Assembly: GCF_021228795.1 (NCBI RefSeq)
Contig: NZ_CP089309.1
Span: 1,860,001 to 1,924,000 of the forward strand
DNA from: Thiocapsa bogorovii
GTDB taxonomy: Bacteria > Pseudomonadota > Gammaproteobacteria > Chromatiales > Chromatiaceae
Direction: 5' to 3'
Length of the DNA: 64,000 bases
In this document: positions 9,076 through 18,183 of the stretch, piece by piece
Layout of the letters: each line of letters opens with the position of its first letter
Numbering within the stretch: position 1 is the first letter of the stretch
Notes under the pieces: generated by a model
What the model was told of the DNA's origin: nothing
Database searches by the model: none
Seen by the model: the letters and a program-made list of their open reading frames with translations, nothing else
Translations under genes and position numbers: made by a program

Positions 9076-9338
9076 GGGCGCCACCGAGAATGCTGGAGGA
9101 CAGGGAGACCGCCATCGACCACGCGGCGGCGACCGCTCTGATATGCTGGTTTGGGTAAACTGCTCACGCCCTAGATGATACAGGCAACCCGCCCGCCCCG
9201 CATGAGGAAGCCGAGCCGATTGGCGACCGACCCTGTGCGCCCGGGTTGGGCATCCCGCTCCGGGCCCCAATCTTCCGGGACAAGCGCATCGCCGACAGGC
9301 GCCCTTAATAGTCGGCACAACAACCAGGAGTCACGAGC

Positions 9339-10052
9339 GTGCAGGAATTCACCGGGAAAACCGTTGTCGTCACCGGCGCCGCGGGGAATCTGGGCCGCGC
9401 CACCGCAAGCACCTTCGCCCGCCGAGGCGCACGACTCGCCCTGATCGACCGGAACCCTGAGGCCTTGCACTCGGCGCAGAAGGCGCTGCCTGAGGGATGC
9501 GAGTCGGCCGTCTTTGCGACCGACCTGTTGGATCCTGCCGCGGTAGCGGACACGATCGCCGGCGTCAAAGACCGGTTCGGCGCGATCCATGTCGTCGCGA
9601 ATATCGCCGGTGGCTTTGCCATGGGCCCCGCCATCCACGAGACGACGGATGAGCAGTGGGATTCTCTGATGGATCTGAACCTGCGCACCGTCTTTAACTG
9701 CTGCCGAGCGGCGATCCCCGAGATCCCGAGCGGGGCCGGCGGGCGCATCGTCAACATTTCAGCCAGGGCGGCCGTTCGGGGAGCCGGACATATGGGGCCC
9801 TACTGCGCCTCCAAGGCCGCCGTCATCACCCTCACCGAGAGCCTCGCCGAGGAGCTGAAACACCGGGGGATCACCGTCAACTGCGTCTTGCCCGGGACCC
9901 TCGACACCCCCGAAAACCGTTCGGCGATGCCCGACGCGGATCACGACACCTGGGTCCCCTTGGACGCACTCGCCGACGTGATCGTCTTTTTGGCCTCGGA
10001 TGCCGCACGCTGCGTGACAGGCGCAGCGGTGCCTGTCTACGGACGGAGCTAA
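9339..10052 (+). CDS. Short-chain dehydrogenase/reductase
   Basis: A 237-residue classical SDR. The NAD(P)-binding TGxxGxxG is TGAAGNLG, the structural NAG-type motif is NIAGG, and the active site is Ser in VNISA with YCASK. The aspartate in LIDRN after the second strand suggests NAD preference. The substrate is unknown. The GTG start is supported by GGAG 9 bases upstream. It is transcribed divergently from lapB across a 263-base gap that should hold both promoters. The small exported protein gene follows after 8 bases, so the two may be co-transcribed. Confidence 0.85.
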   Translation: MQEFTGKTVVVTGAAGNLGRATASTFARRGARLALIDRNPEALHSAQKALPEGCESAVFATDLLDPAAVADTIAGVKDRFGAIHVVANIAGGFAMGPAIHETTDEQWDSLMDLNLRTVFNCCRAAIPEIPSGAGGRIVNISARAAVRGAGHMGPYCASKAAVITLTESLAEELKHRGITVNCVLPGTLDTPENRSAMPDADHDTWVPLDALADVIVFLASDAARCVTGAAVPVYGRS

Positions 10053-10060
10053 GACGCGTC

Positions 10061-10552
10061 GTGTACCCTGAATCAAAAGGACGCAGCCTGACCCATCACA
10101 CCCGATCGGACGTCGGATCGACGCGAGTGAACGATCGGAGACGCGCGCTTCACCGCTGGGCCGCGTCGATGTGCTTCATCATGGGCTTCGGCATCCAAAG
10201 CGCCGTCGCCTTGGAGTTGGACGAGACAACCGAAGTGCTTCTGATCGAAGCGGTCGAGGCCGCCTACGCATTGGATCTCTATCACGCCCGCTGCCGAAGC
10301 GACGGTTCTAACCGGCGCACCGAGAACCTCAACAAGCTGCTCGCCAGCCGGATGCGCTTGACCGTGCTCAGGGTTCAGGACGACGTGTTTCCCGAGCGTA
10401 ATTATCGGAAGGTTCAGGAACGGCTCCAGCGGGAGTTCGTGGCGACGCTCAACGCAAACGGAGGGTGTGCCGGGGTGAAGGACTCGGAGCTCCCCGCAGA
10501 GTTGCGAGCACGTTACGACGAAAAGATCAAAGCGATCGAAGCACTTCCCTGA
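10061..10552 (+). CDS. Small exported protein of unknown function
   Basis: Not recognised. A basic N-terminus (NDRRRALHRW) and the hydrophobic stretch CFIMGFGIQSAVA ending before LELDE look like a secretion signal. The mature part would be about 110 residues, helical and charged. It has two cysteines (HARCRSD and GGCAG) that could form a disulfide. The start is uncertain: GTG at 10061 gives 163 residues, while GTG at 10127 puts the signal peptide at the very N-terminus and is more natural for an exported protein. It lies 8 bases after the SDR gene. Confidence 0.6.
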   Translation: MYPESKGRSLTHHTRSDVGSTRVNDRRRALHRWAASMCFIMGFGIQSAVALELDETTEVLLIEAVEAAYALDLYHARCRSDGSNRRTENLNKLLASRMRLTVLRVQDDVFPERNYRKVQERLQREFVATLNANGGCAGVKDSELPAELRARYDEKIKAIEALP

Positions 10553-10640
10553 AACGCTGCGCCTGAATGGATGCGCTCCTGCAGGTGCGCTGCCCCGAGT
10601 CGGCGGCCGAACCTCAACGTGCCGGGTCGGTGGCCGGGCC

Positions 10641-12041
10641 CTATCGCCGATCCAATGGCTCCCCGGACTCCGCTTGGAGGATCTTCGAGAGGGCCGACAA
10701 GCCGGCCGCAGCCTCCTTGAGCCGCTTCACGTCACTGGAGGAGACCTTTGCTCCGGATTGCGGAAGATGCGCGATCAGGTTCTTGACGATGGCGCTGTTG
10801 CGCTCGATCCCGTCGCGAAGGGCCAGGATGCGCTCGAGCCGCGCATCGACGGCCGAACGCAGCTCTCCCGCTGCGCGCGCGCACTCGCTCGGCTCGGCAG
10901 CGGCATGAAGATCGCGCAGGGCCACGGCCTCGCGCATCGCACTACGCCACCAGTTGACGAAGGTCGATTTGTGATCGGCCAACACATTGAGCGAAGCCGC
11001 CATAGCGTCGATCTCGTCGCGCGCACCAGGCACCGTCGGGATGCGCTCGCGCGGTGTTTCGGTGGTCATACGGTCGAGCAGCCCTGCGATCTTGCGCACC
11101 GGACGGACGATCCTCAGGGTGATCATGACGGCGAAGACCGCCCCGAGCAGGGTCGCCCCAAGCGCGATCAACAGGTTGATCCGCGCCCGCGCAGCCGCGC
11201 TCTCCGCGATCGCGGCGGTCATCGAGGTCGTCAGCCGACTGGCTTCGACAAGATTGGCCTCGACCAGCGGCGTGATCCGTCCCGCGGCGAGGTCCATGGC
11301 GTCCTCGAGCCCTTCGATGTGGCGGTCCTGCTCGACCAGCGCATGAAAATCGCGCCCGTAGGCCGCGAGGCGCTCGGTCAAGGCCGCTCGCTCGGGTTCG
11401 GCGATCCGAGCCCGCGAGACGCGCTCGGCGGCCTCGCTCAGGATGTCGTCCACCATCGTGACGTAGGTCTCGTCGCCGCGCAGCAAATAATCCTTCTCGC
11501 GGCGCCGCAGCTGGAGGATCGCGATCTCGAGACCTGTCGCCTGTTCGACCGAACCTGCCAGCGATCCAGCCAGCGCCTCAAGCTCGTGCGCGGTTCGGCG
11601 AAACGCGCCCTGCAGACCGCTGTTTTCGTCGAGCCCATTGGTCCGCCACGCCTCGACGACCGATTCGAAACTTGTCAGGTAGTCGGCGATCAGCGTTTGA
11701 ATCTCGGTCGCCGCGCGACGTGAGGCCTCATCGAGACGCGCGAGTACCGCGGCCTCGGCATCCAATGCAGCCGCTGCGCGCGCGACCTCCGCGACCGCAT
11801 CGAGATTCCTGGTCACAAGAAACTCGGACTGAGCCGCCCGCATGGCGCCGAGACGTCGCTCGATGCCAAAGGCATGGGACTGACGTGCACCGTAGAGCGC
11901 GTGAAGTCGCTCGTAGTCAGCGCTCAGCCGCGCCAGTGCCAACTGATTCTGAACGATGACCCCGAGAAAAATCAGGATCACCAGACCGAATCCCAGCCCG
12001 ATCTTCTCACCGATACGCAATCTGCTCGCGAGCTTGCTCAC
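10641..12041 (-). CDS. HBM-HAMP membrane sensor without signalling domain
   Basis: A 466-residue two-helix membrane protein. The first helix is about residues 14-31 (GLGFGLVILIFLGVIV). A helical periplasmic domain of about 250 residues follows, with the HBM-type segment LQLRRREKDYLLRGDETYV. The second helix (LLIALGATLLGAVFAVMI) leads into a HAMP linker starting LRIVRPVRKIAGLLDRM. Such N-terminal modules belong to chemoreceptors and sensor kinases that bind small ligands. Here only about 120 helical residues follow HAMP, and neither a methyl-accepting hairpin (E-V-SSIAEQTN) nor kinase motifs are seen. The output is unknown. Confidence 0.75.
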   Translation of the reverse strand: MSKLASRLRIGEKIGLGFGLVILIFLGVIVQNQLALARLSADYERLHALYGARQSHAFGIERRLGAMRAAQSEFLVTRNLDAVAEVARAAAALDAEAAVLARLDEASRRAATEIQTLIADYLTSFESVVEAWRTNGLDENSGLQGAFRRTAHELEALAGSLAGSVEQATGLEIAILQLRRREKDYLLRGDETYVTMVDDILSEAAERVSRARIAEPERAALTERLAAYGRDFHALVEQDRHIEGLEDAMDLAAGRITPLVEANLVEASRLTTSMTAAIAESAAARARINLLIALGATLLGAVFAVMITLRIVRPVRKIAGLLDRMTTETPRERIPTVPGARDEIDAMAASLNVLADHKSTFVNWWRSAMREAVALRDLHAAAEPSECARAAGELRSAVDARLERILALRDGIERNSAIVKNLIAHLPQSGAKVSSSDVKRLKEAAAGLSALSKILQAESGEPLDRR

Positions 12042-12184
12042 CCTGCCTCCCGGGCCTGATATGGCCGGTCGAAACCCGTGCCTCGGCCGATCACACGCCA
12101 GCCTACCCTAACCCGGCCGAGCCGTAACCAAGAAACGCCGTCGAAAGCTCTACTCGTTGTCGTAATCGGATTCCGTACGAACGC

Positions 12185-12208
12185 GACAACGACAACGACA
12201 ACGACAAC
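12185..12208 (+). repeat. GACAAC hexanucleotide tandem repeat
   Basis: Four perfect GACAAC units followed by a degenerate GAACAA. About 25 bases upstream lies the complement TCGTTGTCG, so CGACAACGA can fold back onto it. Slippage in the repeat would change hairpin spacing but no coding frame. Confidence 0.8.
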
Positions 12209-12304
12209 GAACAATTTTGCGACGGTTTGTTCAAGATTTTCGGCTTGATGGACTCGTCCACACGACCCGCCGATCGTTGCGCACGCCACCGCACGGTCGA
12301 TCCC

Positions 12305-12393
12305 AGATCCGGCAGTTGAACGCTTCGTGCCCCACGCAAGGCTTTGACGCGGCCTGAAAATCTTGGAGATCGGACGCCTCGACTGCCGGATCT
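12305..12393. repeat. Perfect 12-bp inverted repeat enclosing 65 bases
   Basis: AGATCCGGCAGT at 12305 and its exact complement ACTGCCGGATCT at 12382 bound an 89-base unit. The size equals that of the singlet palindromic module at 42857-42945, but the termini are unrelated. It could be a miniature element remnant or a large stem-loop; no other copy was noticed in the window. Confidence 0.6.
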
Positions 12394-12485
12394 AGGTTGA
12401 TGCTCATCGGCCGGAATGCGACGCTTGGGCCGTCCAGCAGACCCCGCATCCCAACTCAGCCCCCGGAGGGTCATCCAAAACGCCT

Positions 12486-14042
12486 ATGTCGAACCCGAGT
12501 CACACCAAGCGGAAAGGTTTTCTCAGACACTTCCGCGGTCTGGTCCGCGAGGCCCACCCGTGCGCCGACCTCGACCTTCGCGGCTCACTGCGTCTGGGCA
12601 AGTCGACGGTGAGGCTCCCGCCGCCCGCGCTGCCCCTGCAGATCCTTCTCGGCGGCGAGCAGGGTTATCGGCTCCATCTCTATCCGGAGCCGGTGCTCGA
12701 TTCGGAAGGACGTTTCGAGCACCGCGGCAGCTATCTGCTCGTCGACCCCATGACCTACTTCTCCGACATCAGCGGATTCATCCGACTGAGCGAGGGCGAT
12801 ACCTTGACCCTGGGACGCGACGACCCGACGCAACGCCTGCTGCTGCGATACCCTCGCGCCGTCGAGCCGCAGCATCTTCGGCTCAAGCTCTCGGCCGATG
12901 AACTGTCCTTCAAGAATAAATCCAGGTCGGCGGGTGTTTGCATCGCTCCGCTGGCCACGACCGACCTGATGGAGCGCATCACGCGTTCGCGTCGCCTTGC
13001 ACTCGAGCGCCTCGCTCGGGTCCTCGGCGGACCGATCGAGCCTTTGCCGCGGGCGCCCTCGCTGGACCTGCTCGAACAGGTGATCGCGCTGATGGATCAA
13101 GAGCCCTATCGCGCACTCAATCGGCTCGGCCAACCGGGAGGTCTCTTGATCCTACCCGATCGCGCGACCCCCATCTTCGTCGGCGATCTGCGCGCCCGTA
13201 TCGACAATCTCCTCGTCATCCTGACACAAAACGCCTTTCTTCAGGCACTCGAAGAGGGCAGCGCAATCCTGATCATCCTGGGCAGTGCCGTACATCCGGA
13301 TCGGCCCGAGCAAGCCGCCGAGATGGACAGCTCCATCCTGATGATGGATCTGATCTTTCGACTCAAGCTGCGGTTTCCCGAACGCGTCTTCTATCTGCGG
13401 GGACATCACGACAGCTTCTCCGAGGCCATCAGTTGTGCCGGATTGCCGCAGGGGTCGCTCTGGGAGGATGCTCTACATCAGACACGGGGACCGGCCTATC
13501 GGGACGCGATGCGGCGTTTCTATGCCCGTCTGCCCTTGGTGGCCGTCACCTCCCGCTACCTCGCCGCGCACGCGGCACCGCCGATCACGGCCGAGGGATG
13601 GCAGACGCTCGTGGATATCGACCGGAATCCGGAGCTGGCCGACCGCCTCGTTCGGGTGCCCCATCCCTCGGAGGATGACCCGAGCGGCACCTATGGGAGG
13701 CGTGAGCTGAGCCGTATGTTCCGACGCCTCGGCCTGGCGGAGAGCGCCGTCTGCGTGCTCGGGGGTCATCCGGCGGCTTCGGCCGGGCATCGCACCCGAG
13801 ACACCGAAGACCCTGAGCACCTTCGGAGGGTCTTCAGCGCCGATCCGCACTGGGTCGGCACCCTCACGCGTTCCCACAAGCGTTTACTGCCGCTTCGCTA
13901 TCCGGCCGAACCGCTTCTGGAGGTCTACAACCGGCTGTTGCGCACCGCAGGTGCGGGAAACCCCTCGAATCGACCGCTGACGAGCCTGGCTCAACCGACC
14001 CCGACTCAGCCGAGGGACGCCCCCGACGAGGTGCCACGATGA
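12486..14042 (+). CDS. FHA-like / degenerate PPP-phosphatase fold protein
   Basis: A 518-residue protein with no clear homologue recognised as a whole. Residues about 95-155 look like an FHA domain (IRLSEGDTLTLGRDD ... VEPQHLRLKL). Residues about 215-460 follow the order of the five PPP metallophosphatase motifs: IFVGDLRARIDN (GDxHG), IILGSAVHPD (GDxVDRG), YLRGHHDSF (GNHE), AAHAAPP (HGG) and VLGGHPAA (GHT). Several metal ligands are replaced: the H of the first motif, the D of the second and the N of the third. An active phosphatase therefore seems unlikely. Its stop overlaps the start of the Na/Pi transporter gene (ATGA), which implies joint translation and a role in phosphate transport or signalling. 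Confidence 0.6.
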   Translation: MSNPSHTKRKGFLRHFRGLVREAHPCADLDLRGSLRLGKSTVRLPPPALPLQILLGGEQGYRLHLYPEPVLDSEGRFEHRGSYLLVDPMTYFSDISGFIRLSEGDTLTLGRDDPTQRLLLRYPRAVEPQHLRLKLSADELSFKNKSRSAGVCIAPLATTDLMERITRSRRLALERLARVLGGPIEPLPRAPSLDLLEQVIALMDQEPYRALNRLGQPGGLLILPDRATPIFVGDLRARIDNLLVILTQNAFLQALEEGSAILIILGSAVHPDRPEQAAEMDSSILMMDLIFRLKLRFPERVFYLRGHHDSFSEAISCAGLPQGSLWEDALHQTRGPAYRDAMRRFYARLPLVAVTSRYLAAHAAPPITAEGWQTLVDIDRNPELADRLVRVPHPSEDDPSGTYGRRELSRMFRRLGLAESAVCVLGGHPAASAGHRTRDTEDPEHLRRVFSADPHWVGTLTRSHKRLLPLRYPAEPLLEVYNRLLRTAGAGNPSNRPLTSLAQPTPTQPRDAPDEVPR

Positions 14043-15748
14043 CCCCCGATCTCACCCAAGCGATCACGCCGGCGATCCACTGGTGGGCAATGGCGATGAG
14101 CCTTTTCGGCGGCCTCGCACTCTTTCTCTACGGCATGGATCAGATGGCCGAGGCGCTCAAGGCGGTCGCCGGAGAGCGGATGAAGGACATCCTGGCGAAA
14201 CTGACCGCCAACCGCTTCATGGGCGCCATCACCGGAGCCTTCGTCACGGCCGTCATCAATTCCTCTTCCGTGACGACGGTCCTGGTGGTGGGCTTCATCA
14301 GTGCCGGACTCATGACCTTGAGTCAATCCGTGGGCGTCATCATGGGCGCCAACATCGGCTCGACCGTCACCGCGCAACTGATCGCCTTTCAGATCACGGA
14401 GGCAGCCCTGTTGATGATCGGCATCGGCTTCACGATGCAGTTCGCGTCCACGCAGGAGGCGATTCGCCAATACGGCGGCATCCTCATGGGTTTGGGTCTG
14501 GTGTTCTTCGGCATGAGCATCATGAGCGACGCGATGGGGCCGTTGCGGACCTACGAACCCTTCCTGGAGTTTGTCCGGAGGCTGGAGAATCCGGCGATCG
14601 GCATCCTGGTTGCCGCCGTCTTCACCGGCGTGATCCAATCCTCCGCCGCCACGATGGGCATTGCGATCGTCATGGCGAGCCAGGGTCTCATCAATCTCCC
14701 CACCGGGATCGCGCTCGCCCTCGGGGCCAATATCGGGACCTGCGTCACCGCGTTGCTGGCAGCCATCGGCAAACCGCGCGATGCGCTGCGCGCTGCCTTG
14801 GTGCATGTGATCTTCAACGTCTGCGGCGTCTTGCTCTGGGTCGGCTTCATCGCGCAGCTCTCGACCTTCACGCAGCTGATCTCGCCTTCCCATCCCGGCC
14901 TATCGGGAACCGCTCGACTCGCCGCCGAGGTCCCCCGGCAGATCGCCAATGCACATACCTTGTTCAATGTCGCCAATACAGTCCTCTTTATCGGCCTGAG
15001 CACGCAGTTCGCACGCCTCGTGCAGTGGCTGGTTCCGGACAAACCCCCGGGCGCGGAGGCCCTTGTGGTCCGCGCAAAGTACCTGGACGACGAGTTGATC
15101 TCCACGCCGTCCTTGGCGCTCGATCGCGTGCGCCTGGAAGTCCTGCACATGGGCGAGTGCGTGGACGCGATGATGTCGCGCATCATGCCGGCGATCCTCA
15201 GCGGCAATCGTCGCACGCTGCGCGAGATCGAGCTGATGGACAACGACGTCGACACGCTGCACGCCCAGATCATCACCTATCTGGGCAAAATCAGCCGTCT
15301 ATCGCTCACCGAGAAGCAGACGGCGACCCTGATGCGCCTGATGGCGGCGGTGAACGACTTGGAGAACATCGGCGACGTCGTGGAAACCAACCTGATCGTG
15401 CTCGGACGCGAGCGGATCGACGCGGGCGTCTCCATCAGCGGGCCGACCCGCGAGGTCCTCATGGGCTTCCATCGGATCGTGACACGCTCGGTCTCTTCCG
15501 CGGTCCAGGCCGTCGCGCAGAACAACGAGATGGCCGCGCGCACCGTGACCTCCATGAAACAGGAGATCCAACATATCGCCGACTCCGCGGCCATCCACCA
15601 AGCACAGCGCCTCGTCGCGGAAGAACCGAATCGCATCCCCGCCTACACAATCGAGATCGACATCATCGAGAAGCTCAAGCGGATCTATTACTTCGCCAAA
15701 CGGATGGCCAAAACGGTCGAGACCGACGAGGATGAGAGCCCGTCTTGA
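14039..15748 (+). CDS. Na+/phosphate cotransporter with PhoU-like tail
   Basis: A 569-residue NptA/YjbB-type transporter. Two inverted repeats carry the signatures INSSSVTTVLVVG (about residue 74) and IQSSAATMGIAIVMA (about residue 200), each followed by a GANIGT motif. About nine membrane helices occupy residues 15-340. The C-terminal 200 residues are helical and PhoU-like (ELMDNDVDTLHAQ, MAAVNDLENIGDVVE), normally linked to control of phosphate flux. E. coli YjbB exports phosphate; direction here is not known. The ATG overlaps the upstream stop by four bases, so translational coupling with the FHA/PPP-like protein is expected. Confidence 0.92.
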   Translation: MTPDLTQAITPAIHWWAMAMSLFGGLALFLYGMDQMAEALKAVAGERMKDILAKLTANRFMGAITGAFVTAVINSSSVTTVLVVGFISAGLMTLSQSVGVIMGANIGSTVTAQLIAFQITEAALLMIGIGFTMQFASTQEAIRQYGGILMGLGLVFFGMSIMSDAMGPLRTYEPFLEFVRRLENPAIGILVAAVFTGVIQSSAATMGIAIVMASQGLINLPTGIALALGANIGTCVTALLAAIGKPRDALRAALVHVIFNVCGVLLWVGFIAQLSTFTQLISPSHPGLSGTARLAAEVPRQIANAHTLFNVANTVLFIGLSTQFARLVQWLVPDKPPGAEALVVRAKYLDDELISTPSLALDRVRLEVLHMGECVDAMMSRIMPAILSGNRRTLREIELMDNDVDTLHAQIITYLGKISRLSLTEKQTATLMRLMAAVNDLENIGDVVETNLIVLGRERIDAGVSISGPTREVLMGFHRIVTRSVSSAVQAVAQNNEMAARTVTSMKQEIQHIADSAAIHQAQRLVAEEPNRIPAYTIEIDIIEKLKRIYYFAKRMAKTVETDEDESPS

Positions 15749-15792
15749 CGGGGTGTGGGTCGCGGCCGATTCAGGATCCCAAGCGCGCTGAT

Positions 15793-15809
15793 CGGGACGC
15801 ATCGTCCCG
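15793..15809. terminator. Stem-loop between convergent genes
   Basis: A perfect 7-bp stem CGGGACG / CGTCCCG with the loop CAT lies 45 bases after the transporter stop and 87 bases from the stop of the convergent acyl-CoA synthetase. There is no T-run, so the terminator role is inferred from position. Confidence 0.4.
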
Positions 15810-15895
15810 TCGCCACCTGAACGATGCAGACTCTCCGATGGATACGAAGGAACCCCGGTCTACCGGTAAAGCCATGGCATTGGACGCGTGATGCA

Positions 15896-17740
15896 TCACA
15901 CGACAATGGTATGGCCCGCGTAGAGCGCATCGACCTGCGCCTTGAAACGCTCCAGCACCTCCTCCCGTTTCACTTTCATCGTCGGGGTCAGTAGGCCGTT
16001 GTCCAGGGTCCAAGGGGTCAGAAGCAACTGGACGCGGCGGACCTGGGCGTGGGCCGGGAAGTCGCGTAGCAAATGCCCTAGTCGGCTGATGACGGCTCGC
16101 TTGACGCGCTGGTTTTGGAGTGTGCTCGGGTCGGCCGGGTCCGAGGAGAACTCTTTCGCCAACGATTCCCAAGCCCCCGGCTCCAGCACCAGGAGCGCGG
16201 TCACGAACGGCTTGCCCTCCCCGACGACCAAGGCCTGCTCGAAGAGCGGATCGGCGGCAATCGTCTGCTCCAGGTCGCCGGCCGGGATTTTCTCTCCCGA
16301 CGACATCACCAAGATGTCTTTGATGCGCCCGCGGATGTAAATCCGCCCCTGGCGCATCTCCGCGATATCCCCGGTGTGCAGCCAGCCGTCCGAGTCGATT
16401 GCCTGCCGCGTCTCCTCCGGTCGCTTCCAATAGCCGAGCATCACGCCAGGACTGCGTGCAAGTAGCTCTCCGTTGGCGGCAAGACGCACCTCGGCGCCGG
16501 GAATCGGCAGACCCGCCGAGCCAGGCACATTGTCCTCCGTACGGTTACCCGCGATCGTGGGGGAGGCTTCGGTGAGGCCGTAACCTTCCAGCAGATTGAG
16601 TCCAAGCCCGATGAAGCAACGTGCCACCGGCTCGGAGAGAGGGGCCGCTCCGCTGATCGCGATGCGCAGGCGTCCGCCCAGCCGAGCCAGAACCTTATCC
16701 GCAACCAGAGGCCTCAGCAGCTGCCACAGCATCCGATCGACGAACCCAATCTCCGCACCACGGCCTTGCGCGGCGAGGAAGCGGAGCCAGCCGATGGCGA
16801 TGGCCTGACGGAACAGCGCCCGGGCGATCCGCCCCTCCCGCTCGAGCTTGGCCTGAATCCGGGCATAGGCCTTCTCGTACACACGCGGCACCGAGATCAG
16901 TGCTGTCGGACGGATCGTCATCAGGTCTTCGCCCAACGTCTGCAGGGAGCGCGCATAGGCGACACAGCTGCCCGCCATCATCGGGAGGTAGTAGCCGAGG
17001 GTGCGTTCGAAGGCATGGGACAGGGGCAGGAAGGAGAGCAGGATGTCGTCGTGATAAGTCGGCACCATCTCGAGCTGAGCCGCCGCATTCCAGAGAATGT
17101 TGTGGTGGGACAACATCACGCCCTTCGGTCGACCGGTCGTGCCGGACGTATACACCAGGGTCGCCGGATCGCTCGGATCCGCGTCATGATCGCCGTGCAC
17201 TGCCCCCTCTCGATTCAGCCAATCGGCCACGCAAACAACGTCCGGAGGCCCTTCGAAAGGCACGTCTGCGCGTGCGGCGTCTTCCAGGCAGATGACCTGT
17301 CGCAGCTCCGGAAAGACTGTCCGCCGGGCCCCCAACATCCGCCATTGATTCAGGCTACCGATCAAGAGTGCCTGACTCCCGGAATCGGCCAGGATGTAGG
17401 CGACGTTCCCTGGAGTGTCGTTGGGATACAAGGGAACCACGACCAGCCCGAGCGCCAAAGCCGCCTGCTCGTAGCAGACCCACTCGACGCCATTGCGCAG
17501 CTGCACCGCCACGCGCGCACCGGGGGCCAGGTCCAGGTCGGCGAGCGCGCGTTGCCAGCGGCCGACGCGCTCGGCCATCTCGCCCCAGTTCAGGCTCGAC
17601 CACTGGCCGCATGTCTCGTCGAACTGTCGGTAGGCAGTGAGATCCGGGGTGCGGGCAACCCGCTCACGAAAAAGTCCCGACAAGGTTCCGGCCGTTTCAA
17701 TCGGGATCAGATCGGCCCTGCGATCCAGCGACGTCTTCAT
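15896..17740 (-). CDS. Long-chain fatty acid-CoA ligase family protein
   Basis: An adenylate-forming enzyme that would activate fatty acids with ATP and CoA at the inner face of the membrane. The 614-residue protein has the P-loop LVYTSGTTGRPKGV, the gate/linker region FLPLSHAFER, the A5 motif GYGLTEASP, WLHTGD and the hinge GRIKDILVMSSGEKI. The catalytic lysine region is near TPTMKVKRE. The length of about 600 and FLPLSHAFERT are typical of the FAA1/ACSL-like bacterial ligases. Start: ATG of MKTSLDRRADL after GGGAGGG, 6 bases away. It is monocistronic. Confidence 0.9.
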   Translation of the reverse strand: MKTSLDRRADLIPIETAGTLSGLFRERVARTPDLTAYRQFDETCGQWSSLNWGEMAERVGRWQRALADLDLAPGARVAVQLRNGVEWVCYEQAALALGLVVVPLYPNDTPGNVAYILADSGSQALLIGSLNQWRMLGARRTVFPELRQVICLEDAARADVPFEGPPDVVCVADWLNREGAVHGDHDADPSDPATLVYTSGTTGRPKGVMLSHHNILWNAAAQLEMVPTYHDDILLSFLPLSHAFERTLGYYLPMMAGSCVAYARSLQTLGEDLMTIRPTALISVPRVYEKAYARIQAKLEREGRIARALFRQAIAIGWLRFLAAQGRGAEIGFVDRMLWQLLRPLVADKVLARLGGRLRIAISGAAPLSEPVARCFIGLGLNLLEGYGLTEASPTIAGNRTEDNVPGSAGLPIPGAEVRLAANGELLARSPGVMLGYWKRPEETRQAIDSDGWLHTGDIAEMRQGRIYIRGRIKDILVMSSGEKIPAGDLEQTIAADPLFEQALVVGEGKPFVTALLVLEPGAWESLAKEFSSDPADPSTLQNQRVKRAVISRLGHLLRDFPAHAQVRRVQLLLTPWTLDNGLLTPTMKVKREEVLERFKAQVDALYAGHTIVV

Positions 17741-18183
17741 CTTGATCCCTCCCAAGAAGGTCAGGGCGCCACGTCGCCCGCGGTCTATGCAACCGCGAGG
17801 TCACTCGCGTCTCTACCTGCAAGTATCGAACAGCCGCGACAAAGCAGCTAGCGTCATCCGCCTGTCGGGTCGGCTGTGCCGACCGAAGCTCTCGCGGTGG
17901 CCCCGTCTTGTTTCTCAGATGATTTCGTCATGAACTTCTAAAATTTGCCGGCCTCACGACCGGCGATCTGTCCTACCTTCGGGCACCGCCTAAGGGGTGT
18001 TCACAAGGGCTACAATCGACCCCTAACGGAAACAGGCATTACGAACCAGAACGACTGCACGCCGCGTCATAACGGACACTGCGGGGACGGCTCCAGAGCA
18101 GATCAATGAGGAGGGAGGCTAGCCCGCTTCCAGTGAGACGGTCCGATCCTGCAGGGCACCTCGGCCTCGCCGAGGCTCATAGG
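17741..18183. other. Gene-free region
   Basis: 443 bases upstream of the acyl-CoA synthetase with no supportable reading frame. A short stem (GCCGG / CCGGC) lies near 17947-17963 and a stronger one at 18159-18175. No tRNA-like cloverleaf or repeat copy was seen. Confidence 0.5.
18159..18175 (-). terminator. Candidate terminator stem of the histidine phosphatase gene
   Basis: CCTCGGC / GCCGAGG form a perfect 7-bp stem with a 3-base loop, 8 bases beyond the stop codon of the leftward phosphatase gene. No U-rich tail follows. Confidence 0.4.

Larger units (their letters stand above)
12042..12485. other. Gene-free divergent promoter region
   Basis: 444 bases between the leftward sensor and the rightward FHA/PPP gene, with no convincing reading frame. 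It holds a hexanucleotide tandem repeat with an inverted partner (12153-12208) and a 12-bp inverted repeat spaced by 65 bases (12305-12393). Promoters for both genes must lie here, but no clear -35/-10 pair is visible. Confidence 0.6.

Noticed and set aside
12185-12208. CRISPR-like array
   Set aside because: Six-base units without spacers; a simple tandem repeat. No direct repeats of 24-40 bases with regular spacing were seen anywhere.
12038-12289. Protein with an eight-valine run encoded on the minus strand
   Set aside because: The valine run is just the translation of the GACAAC tandem repeat and the rest is not protein-like.
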